Shown: piece after piece, positions 25,810 through 32,665 of the stretch | How positions within the stretch are numbered: the first letter of the stretch is position 1 | Layout of the letters: each line of letters opens with the position of its first letter | Assembly: GCA_019058515.1 (NCBI GenBank) | Contig: JAHPYY010000026.1 | Location: 1 to 41,565 of the forward strand | Direction: 5' to 3' | DNA: 41,565 nucleotides | DNA from: Promethearchaeota archaeon | Lineage (GTDB): Archaea; Asgardarchaeota; Lokiarchaeia; Sigynarchaeales; SOKP01 | Notes under the pieces: generated by a model | Seen by the model: the letters and a program-made list of their open reading frames with translations, nothing else | What the model was told of the DNA's origin: nothing | Database searches by the model: none | Program-made: the position numbers and the translations under genes

Positions 25810-26112
25810 TTAAGTTTTCCTTTCGTTTTTAGCTCTTTGAGCGATCTTTCGCTTGTGAATAGCGCAACTAACACAGAGGTACGCTTTTTTGGTTGGAGAT
25901 TGAATGATAGCTCCTGATTTCTTCAATTCTGTATACATTCTATAGTCTACGAGATTAATTTTTTTGGTATAGGCCTTCGCTTTCGATCTGGGAATGAGCT
26001 TGCCGCAATCTACGCGCATTGAACTAAAGGTTCACTACTTTGTGCATTGGACAAGATTGTACTTCCCTTTAGACGATCCCGACTTCCCACCAGACTTTCT
26101 TTTCTTAGGCAT
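25810..26112 (-). CDS. rps26e: Ribosomal protein S26e (eS26), interrupted by 30 in-frame nucleotides
   Basis: eS26 is a small-subunit protein that binds near the 3' end of 16S/18S rRNA and the mRNA exit. The frame begins at ATG 26112 with the basic leader MPKKRKSGGKSG and reaches VQCTK, then meets TAG TGA. Thirty bases later, in the same frame, it resumes with CGKLIPRSKAK and runs to YLCVSCAIHKRKIAQ, the eS26 signature, ending at 25810. Joining the parts gives a normal 90-residue protein with both zinc Cys pairs (CTKC or CTNC, and CVSC). Without joining, only a 69-residue piece from ATG 26019 could be made, lacking the first Cys and the basic leader. Intervening RNA, unusual decoding, a pseudogene or assembly error are the options. 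Confidence 0.85.
26008..26037 (-). other. 30-nucleotide intervening segment within the S26e gene
   Basis: The segment starts TAGTGAAC and ends GCGTAGAT on the coding strand. It is exactly ten codons long, contains two in-frame stops and a small hairpin, TGAAC-CTTTA-GTTCA (26020-26034). Its edges may be moved up to six bases in the 5' direction of the gene and still restore a C-x-x-C motif (CTK, CTN, CTD or CVD before the second Cys). A CTTGTC/GGCAAG pairing can form between the flanks, but no canonical bulge-helix-bulge was found by eye. Confidence 0.6.
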
Positions 26113-26146
26113 ACAAAAAATAATATTTAAAAAAATAAGAATCTTA

Positions 26147-26320
26147 TCATTTTCTTTTAGAAAGCCATTCTTTAATGATTAATATGCATTTTCGTTTGCC
26201 TTTCTTTACTCCAGAATTTTGATTGATTATCGTATAATGTAGATATTCAGATGGAACAAAATTTAATACGATGTTTTTAAAAGTGTATAAGTATAGTATG
26301 TCTATTTTAGAAAAATCCAT
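26147..26320 (-). CDS. Small basic protein upstream of S26e
   Basis: A 57-residue open frame from ATG 26320 to TGA, 34 bases upstream of the S26e ATG on the same strand. It begins MDFSKIDILYLYTFKNIV and ends in a strongly basic region (SGVKKGKRK, then EWLSKRK), suggesting nucleic-acid binding. No Shine-Dalgarno sequence is clear and no family is recognised. Position suggests co-transcription with S26e. It could also be a chance frame. Confidence 0.4.
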   Translation of the reverse strand: MDFSKIDILYLYTFKNIVLNFVPSEYLHYTIINQNSGVKKGKRKCILIIKEWLSKRK

Positions 26321-26435
26321 ATAATCGCTAATATTTTCTTTAGAAAATTACATTTAAAGGTCCTAATAACTATAAAAATAATGTAGAAACAAGGAAAAAA
26401 GGTATTTTTAAAAAATTATTTTATCTACTCTTATT

Positions 26436-27137
26436 TTAATTCGAATTTTCATTGAGTTTATCCGAGTTGTCAAACTCCCTCAAGGATTTAAACACATGGT
26501 AAATTCTCTGACCAATTGTTATTAGGAGCAATATAATAAAAATGTAGATAAAAATTGGGAAGAATAGCGTGAATGGAGCCCCTAAGAAAATAGAAGTAAG
26601 AAAGTAGATCCAGGATTCTAATACCAATCCTATTAATAAAATCACCACGCGTTCAGCCCGTTCCATAAAACCAACCCCTTTCATAACCACACCTTCGTTT
26701 TCCGCTCTAGCTCGAATGTAGGAAATCATTATAACCAAAAATAAAAGAATAAATCCAATTATGTAGTCTATTAATCCTCCCAAGATCATCCCAAAAATCA
26801 ACAGTGCATCTGACAACCGGTCTAAATTTGAATCTAGAAAAGCTCCAGCTTTTGTGTTATTGTTGGTTTTTCTTGCTACTTCACCATCAAACACATCAAA
26901 TGCCCCAGCCATAAAAATAAAAAAAGGGATAGGCCAAGCAAACCACAAGGGAAAATGCAATATTCCCATTGATATCAGTAGAAAAGCAACAAATGAACAT
27001 AGTAATCCTAAAAATGAAAGGGCATTCGCAGATACATTGTGACGTATTAGAAATTCCACTGGTCCATCGACATATTTGGAAATTAATTTTCTTTGTAAAC
27101 TTCTTTTCTGCGGTGGATTATCCATGTTTGTACGCAT
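26436..27137 (-). CDS. CDP-alcohol phosphatidyltransferase family enzyme
   Basis: A 233-residue membrane enzyme that joins a CDP-activated lipid to a polar alcohol. The full catalytic motif is present: D81-x2-D84-G-x2-A-R-x8-G98-x3-D102-x3-D106, in FDVFDGEVARK and GAFLDSNLDRLSD. About six hydrophobic helices follow the family pattern. In archaea such enzymes make archaetidylinositol phosphate, archaetidylserine or archaetidylglycerol phosphate; the inositol-phosphate type is the closest by length and motif, but the headgroup is not certain. It starts at ATG 27137 and lies 55 bases after the TrmY stop on the same strand, so the two may be co-transcribed. Confidence 0.88.
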   Translation of the reverse strand: MRTNMDNPPQKRSLQRKLISKYVDGPVEFLIRHNVSANALSFLGLLCSFVAFLLISMGILHFPLWFAWPIPFFIFMAGAFDVFDGEVARKTNNNTKAGAFLDSNLDRLSDALLIFGMILGGLIDYIIGFILLFLVIMISYIRARAENEGVVMKGVGFMERAERVVILLIGLVLESWIYFLTSIFLGAPFTLFFPIFIYIFIILLLITIGQRIYHVFKSLREFDNSDKLNENSN

Positions 27138-27192
27138 TAATCTAAAGATTAGAGATATATCAATTAAAAGTTCAATTAATTAAAAGATTTAT

Positions 27193-27795
27193 TCATACTT
27201 CACCGTATATGATAAGCTTCGTAAGCCGTATTACTGACGAAGCTAGATACGAGACTTTACCTAAGCTTAATCTTTGGAGATTTAGCTCGCTTAACTTCTC
27301 AGAATCGATAAAATCGCCTGTTTGGCTTCCTACGATGAATGCATATTGCGGGTCGGTATATTGGGTTGATCTGATGTATTGTTGGAGGTCAATTCCATCT
27401 TCGCTAAGTATGAATAATTCAAATTTGTCCTCTAAAAGTTGTTCCAAAACTTCAAAGATATTAGTATCTACGCATTTTACATAGGAGATTGGGATTGAAA
27501 ACTTTGATTGTTCTGGTTGAATTTTTTGTATGCTTTCAAAAAGATATTGGGACAAGAGTATCTCATTTTTGGGGAAAGTTTCGAAATTTAACTCAGAAGG
27601 GTTAAAATTAAACGCCCCATATCTGTCTAAAAAAACCCAGATTTCCGCATTCTCATCGAATTTATCATTTTCAACTAGAGCTGAAAGGATACATCTCGCT
27701 ATGACATCTAACCTACCTGAAGATCCGGGAATATTTTTTAGATTAAAGTTTTTGATGTCTACTGTATTAGATTTAATGAGAAATACAATTTTCAT
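27193..27795 (-). CDS. trmY: tRNA (pseudouridine-54 N1)-methyltransferase TrmY
   Basis: TrmY methylates N1 of pseudouridine 54 in archaeal tRNA using S-adenosylmethionine and has the SPOUT knot fold. The N-terminal NIPGSSGRLDVIARC matches the family segment P-G-x-G-G-R-x-D-x3-R, and the C-terminal knot reads FIVGSQTGDF then LSLGKVSYLASSVI. Length (200 residues) is normal. ATG 27795 is chosen over a TTG six codons upstream because homologues begin close to the first beta strand (MKIVFLIKS). It precedes the CDP-alcohol phosphotransferase gene on the same strand. Confidence 0.88.
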   Translation of the reverse strand: MKIVFLIKSNTVDIKNFNLKNIPGSSGRLDVIARCILSALVENDKFDENAEIWVFLDRYGAFNFNPSELNFETFPKNEILLSQYLFESIQKIQPEQSKFSIPISYVKCVDTNIFEVLEQLLEDKFELFILSEDGIDLQQYIRSTQYTDPQYAFIVGSQTGDFIDSEKLSELNLQRLSLGKVSYLASSVIRLTKLIIYGEV

Positions 27796-28166
27796 TTTCC
27801 TTAGATTCCTCAAATCTTTGAAATGTTTTTATTCTTATCCTTCCCATCTAATCCTTTTTCAGCTGTCAGATTAAAATGTAATTAATAACAGCAAATCGTT
27901 TTTTATATTTGGTAATGGTTTGAGATTAGTCTATTTTTTGTAATAGATTGTTAAGCAGATCTTCCAATTTGGGGCAAACCACATTTATTCCTTTCCGATT
28001 CTAATAGAGATTGCATACTTTTTAAGTAATAAGATAATGTAGAGCTATCTACTTCGTGTAATGTGTTTTTTATTTGTTAAAACGAGTTTTTAACTAAAAA
28101 TTGGACTCTATAACCCATATTTATTTGAAATTAATAAAATTAAACAATTAAAAATAAAACAAACTA
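27796..28166. other. Divergent intergenic region between trmY and the ABC-2 exporter
   Basis: These 371 bases hold AT-rich promoter sequence and a short inverted repeat, TCTATT-N6-AATAGA (27930-27947). The minus strand has a coding-like stretch described separately. No RNA gene is seen. Confidence 0.4.
27926..28076 (-). pseudogene. Possible frameshifted remnant of a winged-helix regulator
   Basis: On the minus strand one frame reads DSSTLSYYLKSMQSLLESE and another, after about 27995, continues KGINVVCPKLEDLLNNLL to a stop at 27926. Joined, they resemble the last half of a winged-helix regulator: recognition helix, then a C-terminal leucine-rich helix. A stop lies just upstream at 28077 and no start codon is available. 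The fragment sits next to an ABC-2 exporter, where such regulators are common. It could be chance in AT-rich sequence. Confidence 0.22.
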
Positions 28167-29156
28167 ATGAGTCAAACGAAATCAGGGTTCATTAATAAAG
28201 AAAACGATATTGCTTTCGAAGTTATCGATTTAAAGAAATACTTTGAAGATGTAAAAGCGGTAGACGGAATTTCTTTTCAAGTCAAACGTGGCGAGTGTTT
28301 TGGATTCTTAGGGCCTAATGGTGCGGGTAAAACTACGGTTATCAATGTATTATCGTGCTATCTCAAACCTACAGGTGGAATTGCAAAAGTTGCTGGATTC
28401 AATGTAGTCGATTCTCCCTCAGAGGTTAAGAAACACATCGGAATATGCCCTCAAGAAAATATCTTTTACGATGAGCTTAAAGTTTATGAAAATGTTTTGT
28501 TCTTCGGCAAGATGTACAATGTGGATTCAAAAGTGTTAAAAGAACGAGCTGACGACTTAATTAAAAAAGTAGGATTGGACGAGAAACGAAAAACGAGATC
28601 CGAAAAACTATCAGGAGGAATGAGAAGACGACTGAATTTAATTATTGGATTAGTCCACGATCCCGATATCCTATTTTTAGACGAGCCGACTTCCGGATTA
28701 GATCCACAAACTCGACGACACATGTGGGATTATATTATGGAATTGAAGTCACGAAAGAAAACTATCTTTTTAACAACTCATTATATGGATGAAGCTGATG
28801 TCCTCTCTGATCGTCTTGCGATCATCGATTATGGAAAAATTATCGCTGAGGGAACACCTGAGCATCTAAAAGAAACGATAGGGAAAGGGGATATGTTAAA
28901 CTTGAAAATTGAAGGAAAGCAAGAAATTATTGAGGACGCACTAGCTGACATTAAGCAGAATGATCATGTTTTAGATGCTTTTTACGACAAAAACGAGATG
29001 GTATCGAAAATTTCAGCGATGGATGGGGTTGGCAAGTTAGGGAAGATCATCAAACACATTTCCAACTATAATCTTCAGGTAATAGATGTAAACGTTCAAA
29101 GAAATAGCTTAGAGAATGTGTTTTTAACATTAACTGGTAGATCTATAAGAGAATAA
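28167..29156 (+). CDS. ABC-2 type exporter ATP-binding protein (DrrA-like)
   Basis: A 329-residue ATPase. Walker A is GPNGAGKT (near residue 50), the Q-loop is in CPQENIF, the signature is LSGGMRRRLNLI, Walker B is ILFLDEPTSGLDPQTRR and the H-loop is in TTHYMDEAD. The roughly 90-residue C-terminal extension after the ATPase domain (from about 240) is typical of DrrA/CcmA-type exporters. It is followed after seven bases by the permease gene, with GAGGT overlapping the junction as the latter's ribosome-binding site. The pair should export a hydrophobic compound, lipid or drug; the substrate is unknown. Confidence 0.93.
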   Translation: MSQTKSGFINKENDIAFEVIDLKKYFEDVKAVDGISFQVKRGECFGFLGPNGAGKTTVINVLSCYLKPTGGIAKVAGFNVVDSPSEVKKHIGICPQENIFYDELKVYENVLFFGKMYNVDSKVLKERADDLIKKVGLDEKRKTRSEKLSGGMRRRLNLIIGLVHDPDILFLDEPTSGLDPQTRRHMWDYIMELKSRKKTIFLTTHYMDEADVLSDRLAIIDYGKIIAEGTPEHLKETIGKGDMLNLKIEGKQEIIEDALADIKQNDHVLDAFYDKNEMVSKISAMDGVGKLGKIIKHISNYNLQVIDVNVQRNSLENVFLTLTGRSIRE

Positions 29157-29163
29157 TGAGGTT

Positions 29164-30711
29164 ATGAATATAAGATTATTTGTATTGGTTAAAAAGAATT
29201 TGTTAAGATTTATTCGAAATCCTAAAACTGTAGGCTTTCTGGTCTTAATTCCCGTGGTTTTTTATCTCTTATTAGGATTGATATTTGGTGGTATTAGTTT
29301 CGAGGATACGACTAGTATATACTATATTGGATGGATAGACGGTGACGAATCCGAGGCAAATTACGAGATACACCCTTACTATAACTTAGACTTTATTCAT
29401 GATACGATTAACAAAACGGATGCTATCACTTTAGTAAACTATACTTCCCGAGCTGAAGCAGGAAATGCAACTTTAGAGCATAAAGTAGACGGATTTATCT
29501 ATTTTCCTCCTGGTTTTGAAGAATACTTGGAAAACAATTCGCAAATAAAACTAGCGTTTTGGAACGATGATGGAGTACATCCTATAGTAACAGGGTTATA
29601 TAATCACCTTGCATACTCAAACCCTTCAAGTTTAAATGTGACAGACATTACAGAGAATGCAGAGGAGGTCCTTGAAAATTTTGATCAATACGAATACGAT
29701 GGTATTTTAATAGTAAACGAGAGCTTTGTTGAGGGGATTTTTAACGACAAAAATGTTAACATGACCTATTTATACAGAGTGCGTTCTACAGAGCAAAGAA
29801 CTCTTTCCAAAAATTACTACTTAAATAATACACTAGTAGCTGAGGTTAACAGTTACATCCAGTATCAGCTTGGATCGAAGTCTAACGCGTCCATCACCGA
29901 GCAATATGCAATTCCAAATTCTACGCCGTATCAAGCTGAGATACATTTTGAAATATCTTTTATACAATCCATTTCACCCGCAACCCAGTACACGCTTGAA
30001 AGTATAATATCTCAGATTATTTCTGGAGTAATCAACAACAAACCAGAGGTAATAGAGCTTGATTACGATGTAACGAGCATAGTCGGACAAGAAGTAAATA
30101 ATATAACCTTTTCTGCTCCTGGTTACATTCTATACGGACCGATGACAATTCTATCCTTTGCGTTAGTGATTTTAACTGGAGAAAAAAAGGAAGGAATATA
30201 TAAAAGACTCGCATCTTCCGAAGTAAAAAATTGGGAAATCATTTTATCCAACATTTTGAGCAATACCGTCTTAGTTTTTATGCAATTGGGAATTGGTGCT
30301 GTAGTTCTTTTCCTTTTTGGTTGGAATCCAATTATTTATTCGTTATTTGATGCCATCGTAGGAGTAATTTTAACCATGTTTTTGCTGTCATTCTTCTTGC
30401 TGGCGCTCGCAATCGCGTTTGCACCAATATTCAAGGATCCCGATACGGCAGGAGGTGGTGTTTGGATAATTATCATCCCGTTAATGATGGTTAGCGGAAT
30501 ATTCGTTCCTATAGAGCTTTTTGGAGAAGGAATGAAAGCCATAGCTGCGTTTCTTCCTACAAGGTTTGCCGTCGTCATTTTGCAGCGTTTACTATTGGAT
30601 GGAGCGCCTTTGATGGATCCTGTACTGTGGATGAATTTTGGCTTGTTGGCGCTTTATTCAGCAATAATTTTTGGTATTGGAATAAAGCTCTTCAACAAGT
30701 TCGTAAGATAA
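29164..30711 (+). CDS. ABC-2 type exporter permease
   Basis: A 515-residue membrane protein. One helix near the N-terminus (residues 24-45, VGFLVLIPVVFYLLLGLIF) is followed by a large extracytoplasmic domain (about 50-320) rich in Asn-x-Ser/Thr, then five or six helices to the C-terminus, including the EKKEGIYKRLASSEV coupling segment (near 340) that contacts the ATPase. This matches the YhgE/DrrB/ABC-2 family. The gene directly follows its ATPase partner. A long T tract after the stop is a likely terminator for the two-gene operon. Confidence 0.9.
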   Translation: MNIRLFVLVKKNLLRFIRNPKTVGFLVLIPVVFYLLLGLIFGGISFEDTTSIYYIGWIDGDESEANYEIHPYYNLDFIHDTINKTDAITLVNYTSRAEAGNATLEHKVDGFIYFPPGFEEYLENNSQIKLAFWNDDGVHPIVTGLYNHLAYSNPSSLNVTDITENAEEVLENFDQYEYDGILIVNESFVEGIFNDKNVNMTYLYRVRSTEQRTLSKNYYLNNTLVAEVNSYIQYQLGSKSNASITEQYAIPNSTPYQAEIHFEISFIQSISPATQYTLESIISQIISGVINNKPEVIELDYDVTSIVGQEVNNITFSAPGYILYGPMTILSFALVILTGEKKEGIYKRLASSEVKNWEIILSNILSNTVLVFMQLGIGAVVLFLFGWNPIIYSLFDAIVGVILTMFLLSFFLLALAIAFAPIFKDPDTAGGGVWIIIIPLMMVSGIFVPIELFGEGMKAIAAFLPTRFAVVILQRLLLDGAPLMDPVLWMNFGLLALYSAIIFGIGIKLFNKFVR

Positions 30712-30715
30712 AATC

Positions 30716-30732
30716 TTTTTTTTTTATTTTTT
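30716..30732 (+). terminator. Oligo-T terminator of the exporter operon
   Basis: A run of ten T residues, one A and six more T residues begins five bases after the permease stop codon, the usual form of an archaeal intrinsic terminator on the plus strand. Confidence 0.55.
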
Positions 30733-30782
30733 AATTCTAACCTGAAAAAACTAATTTATTTGGAAGTAGATTAATTTTAACT

Positions 30783-30965
30783 ATGGTTGTAAAACCTACA
30801 TTTGGAACTGGTAATTCTCTTTCTGATCTAGATTTTTACGAAAGATATATATTAATCACAATGCAAGAACCTTGGGCTCTATTAGAACCCAATTTAAACA
30901 ATATGCCTCTTCTACTTGAATTTAATAATGACATGGAACATATTGTTTATCAAATAATTATATAA
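30783..30965 (+). CDS. Small hypothetical protein
   Basis: A 60-residue acidic frame starting at ATG 30783 (MVVKPTFGTGNSLSDLDFY) with a hydrophobic C-terminus. No Shine-Dalgarno sequence is clear and no family is recognised. It lies after the exporter terminator and before a small zinc-ribbon membrane protein. It may be chance. Confidence 0.3.
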   Translation: MVVKPTFGTGNSLSDLDFYERYILITMQEPWALLEPNLNNMPLLLEFNNDMEHIVYQIII

Positions 30966-31077
30966 AAGACATGAATGTAATAAATATTAAGTTATATCTA
31001 ACAACATTTTAACTAAAAACAATCTATAACAAGGCTTAATATTAGATTAAAAAAAAAAAACTATAAAATGTATTTTT

Positions 31078-31281
31078 ATGAAATGTCCTAATTGTGGAGA
31101 GCCTATTCATAAAGTAAAGGATAACTTAACTTTATTATTTATTGTCGCAAGTGTGGTTTTTATATGGATGTTATTTCAAGCATCCTTTTTTGAGATAAAA
31201 GTTTTATCTATAGCAGTAATTATTGGTTTTGTAACTTTAATTGTAATTCTTCAAAGATCTAAAAGAAAAAAGGAGGATTAG
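31078..31281 (+). CDS. Small zinc-ribbon membrane protein
   Basis: A 67-residue protein that opens with a single zinc-knuckle half (MKCPNCGEPI), followed by two hydrophobic helices (about residues 17-35 and 39-58) and a basic/acidic tail (RSKRKKED). With only one C-x-x-C, zinc binding would need dimerisation. Such proteins are frequent in archaea and have no assigned role. The start is ATG; a T-rich stretch after the stop (31290-31306) may end its transcript. Confidence 0.55.
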   Translation: MKCPNCGEPIHKVKDNLTLLFIVASVVFIWMLFQASFFEIKVLSIAVIIGFVTLIVILQRSKRKKED

Positions 31282-31378
31282 ATTCTAACTTTTTCTTTCT
31301 TTTTTGCGAATAGTTTTGTCTGCTAAATATTTCAAAAAAAAAGAAAAATTAAAGTAAATAGAGATTTTTTAAAATAGG

Positions 31379-31705
31379 TTAACTATTTTCAAGAGCAGTT
31401 TTGGATCGCTTTTTCTTTAGGTAAATAATTCCGTAAAATATAACGACTAGTATTATTGCTGTCAAAACAACCCCTAATAGTCCCGCAATATAATCGTTCG
31501 TAATCCAGCTTAACCACGGAACCCAAGGCGAAGGCAAATTTTCTAACCATTCTTCGTCGTAATAAGATAATAAGGTTTTTTCCAATCCATCGGGATCTTC
31601 CGATAAAATACCGATTGTATATCCAATTGCGATCATGAGCATCAATACGACTATCGTGCTTATAAGGGCAATAATAGGCCATTTATATCGCTTTAATTCG
31701 CTCAT
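31379..31705 (-). CDS. PDGLE-domain membrane subunit of a nickel/cobalt ECF transporter
   Basis: A 108-residue protein with two transmembrane helices (about residues 9-32 and 73-96). Between them lies SEDPDGLEKTL, the PDGLE motif that defines the small accessory subunit (CbiN/NikN-like) found fused to or next to CbiM. It starts with ATG three bases after the cbiM stop, so translation is probably coupled. It would help the substrate-binding CbiM/NikM load metal. The loop is rich in Trp and Pro, as in the family. Confidence 0.82.
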   Translation of the reverse strand: MSELKRYKWPIIALISTIVVLMLMIAIGYTIGILSEDPDGLEKTLLSYYDEEWLENLPSPWVPWLSWITNDYIAGLLGVVLTAIILVVIFYGIIYLKKKRSKTALENS

Positions 31706-31708
31706 AAT

Positions 31709-32380
31709 TCACATCGCCTCTAAAGGTTTTTCTGTTATTATTAGGTTGGGTTTAACCTTATAGATGAAATACACAATAAGAGCGGAAATTATCCCTTCAC
31801 CGATACCAATAAACAAATGCCAGAAAACCATTACGGGAACGGAAATTTGAAAAGGAATAACGCCTGCGATTGCGATTTGGAGTCCCGCCACAAAGGAAGC
31901 TAATACGATTGCGATATATGATCCTATCCCTGTAGCGATTGTGAGTTTTAGTTCCCTCTTGATTTGGAGTTTTTTCATTAATAACAGAAAGAGTTTGACT
32001 AGATAAAATCCAACGATTCCCCCGATTATTCCCATGTTAAACGCATTGGCACCTAACGCAGTAATTCCACCGTCACCAAAAAAGCTTTGTACTAATAAGA
32101 CCAAAAAGATAACGACTAAAGAAGCCCAGGGACCTAATATGACTGCTACTAGCGTACCTCCGACTAAATGACCCGATGTTCCTCCCGGAATAGGGTAATT
32201 TACGAATTGGAACGCAAATATAACAGCGGCTAACACTCCAATGTAAGGTATTAGTTTCTCAGAATCCTCTTCCTCAAAAGCTTTTCCCATTTTGAAGAAT
32301 CCAAGGACTAAGACGACAATTGTTATTATCCAGTAAATAATTAGCTGAACTGGGTCAAGTAACCCATCTGGGATATGCGT
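31709..32380 (-). CDS. cbiM: CbiM/NikM, metal-binding component of the ECF nickel/cobalt transporter, ACG start
   Basis: The S component binds Ni2+ or Co2+ in the membrane. The core is clear: VNYPIPGGTSGHLVGG with its His, then DGGITALGANAFNMG. From the first ATG (32290) it would lack the essential N-terminus. The frame is open upstream and encodes HIPDGLLDPVQ, the invariant start of this family, where the N-terminal amine and His2 bind the metal. The codon just before that His is ACG at 32380, and AGGTGG is placed just before it. ATT at 32383 is the alternative. With the ACG start the protein has 223 residues, normal for the family. It is divergent from cbiQ and cbiO rather than in one operon. 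Confidence 0.85.
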   Translation of the reverse strand, partial: THIPDGLLDPVQLIIYWIITIVVLVLGFFKMGKAFEEEDSEKLIPYIGVLAAVIFAFQFVNYPIPGGTSGHLVGGTLVAVILGPWASLVVIFLVLLVQSFFGDGGITALGANAFNMGIIGGIVGFYLVKLFLLLMKKLQIKRELKLTIATGIGSYIAIVLASFVAGLQIAIAGVIPFQISVPVMVFWHLFIGIGEGIISALIVYFIYKVKPNLIITEKPLEAM

Positions 32381-32383
32381 AAT

Positions 32384-32392
32384 ACCACCTTT
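32384..32392 (-). promoter_or_regulatory. Shine-Dalgarno sequence deciding the cbiM start
   Basis: AAAGGTGGT on the minus strand ends three bases before the ACG at 32380; the GGTG core is five bases from it. No ATG, GTG or TTG follows at suitable spacing in any frame that encodes the CbiM N-terminus. Confidence 0.45.
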
Positions 32393-32441
32393 GATTAATA
32401 ATATTAAGTTGTAATTGTTTAAATGTAAGCTATTATATAAA

Positions 32442-32562
32442 TCATACTTTTTTATAATTTTTTCATACTATTATTATTTTTTTAATTTTTATTCGTTCAG
32501 TATGAAAAAACTATAATTCAGTATGAAAATAGATAAAAGGGCTCGATAATTATACTTCATAC
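32442..32562. promoter_or_regulatory. Cluster of five NikR-like half-sites
   Basis: TCATAC occurs at 32442, 32463 and 32557 and its complement GTATGA at 32500 and 32521. The first two are 21 bases apart, as are the two GTATGA copies, which places them on one face of the helix. GTATGA-N16-TCATAC is the Escherichia coli NikR operator; here the half-sites are the same but the spacing differs. They fill the 285-base divergent promoter between cbiM and cbiQ. Nickel-dependent repression by a NikR encoded elsewhere is the likely meaning. Confidence 0.55.
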
Positions 32563-32665
32563 TATTTTAAGTTCTACACGATGGTAGCCACTAATTAAAT
32601 TTGGCTTATAGGAATATAGGACATACATTTAAAACACAATTTTCGTGATATCGGAGCAATAAAGG

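Noticed and set aside
26008..26037. Canonical archaeal bulge-helix-bulge intron in S26e
   Set aside because: I could not fold two three-base bulges separated by a four-base helix at any cut position that restores the protein, so the splicing class is left open.
26008..26043. Phage-T4-gene-60-style translational bypass in S26e
   Set aside because: No matching take-off and landing codons exist that keep both zinc cysteines in frame, so it is kept only as a remote option.
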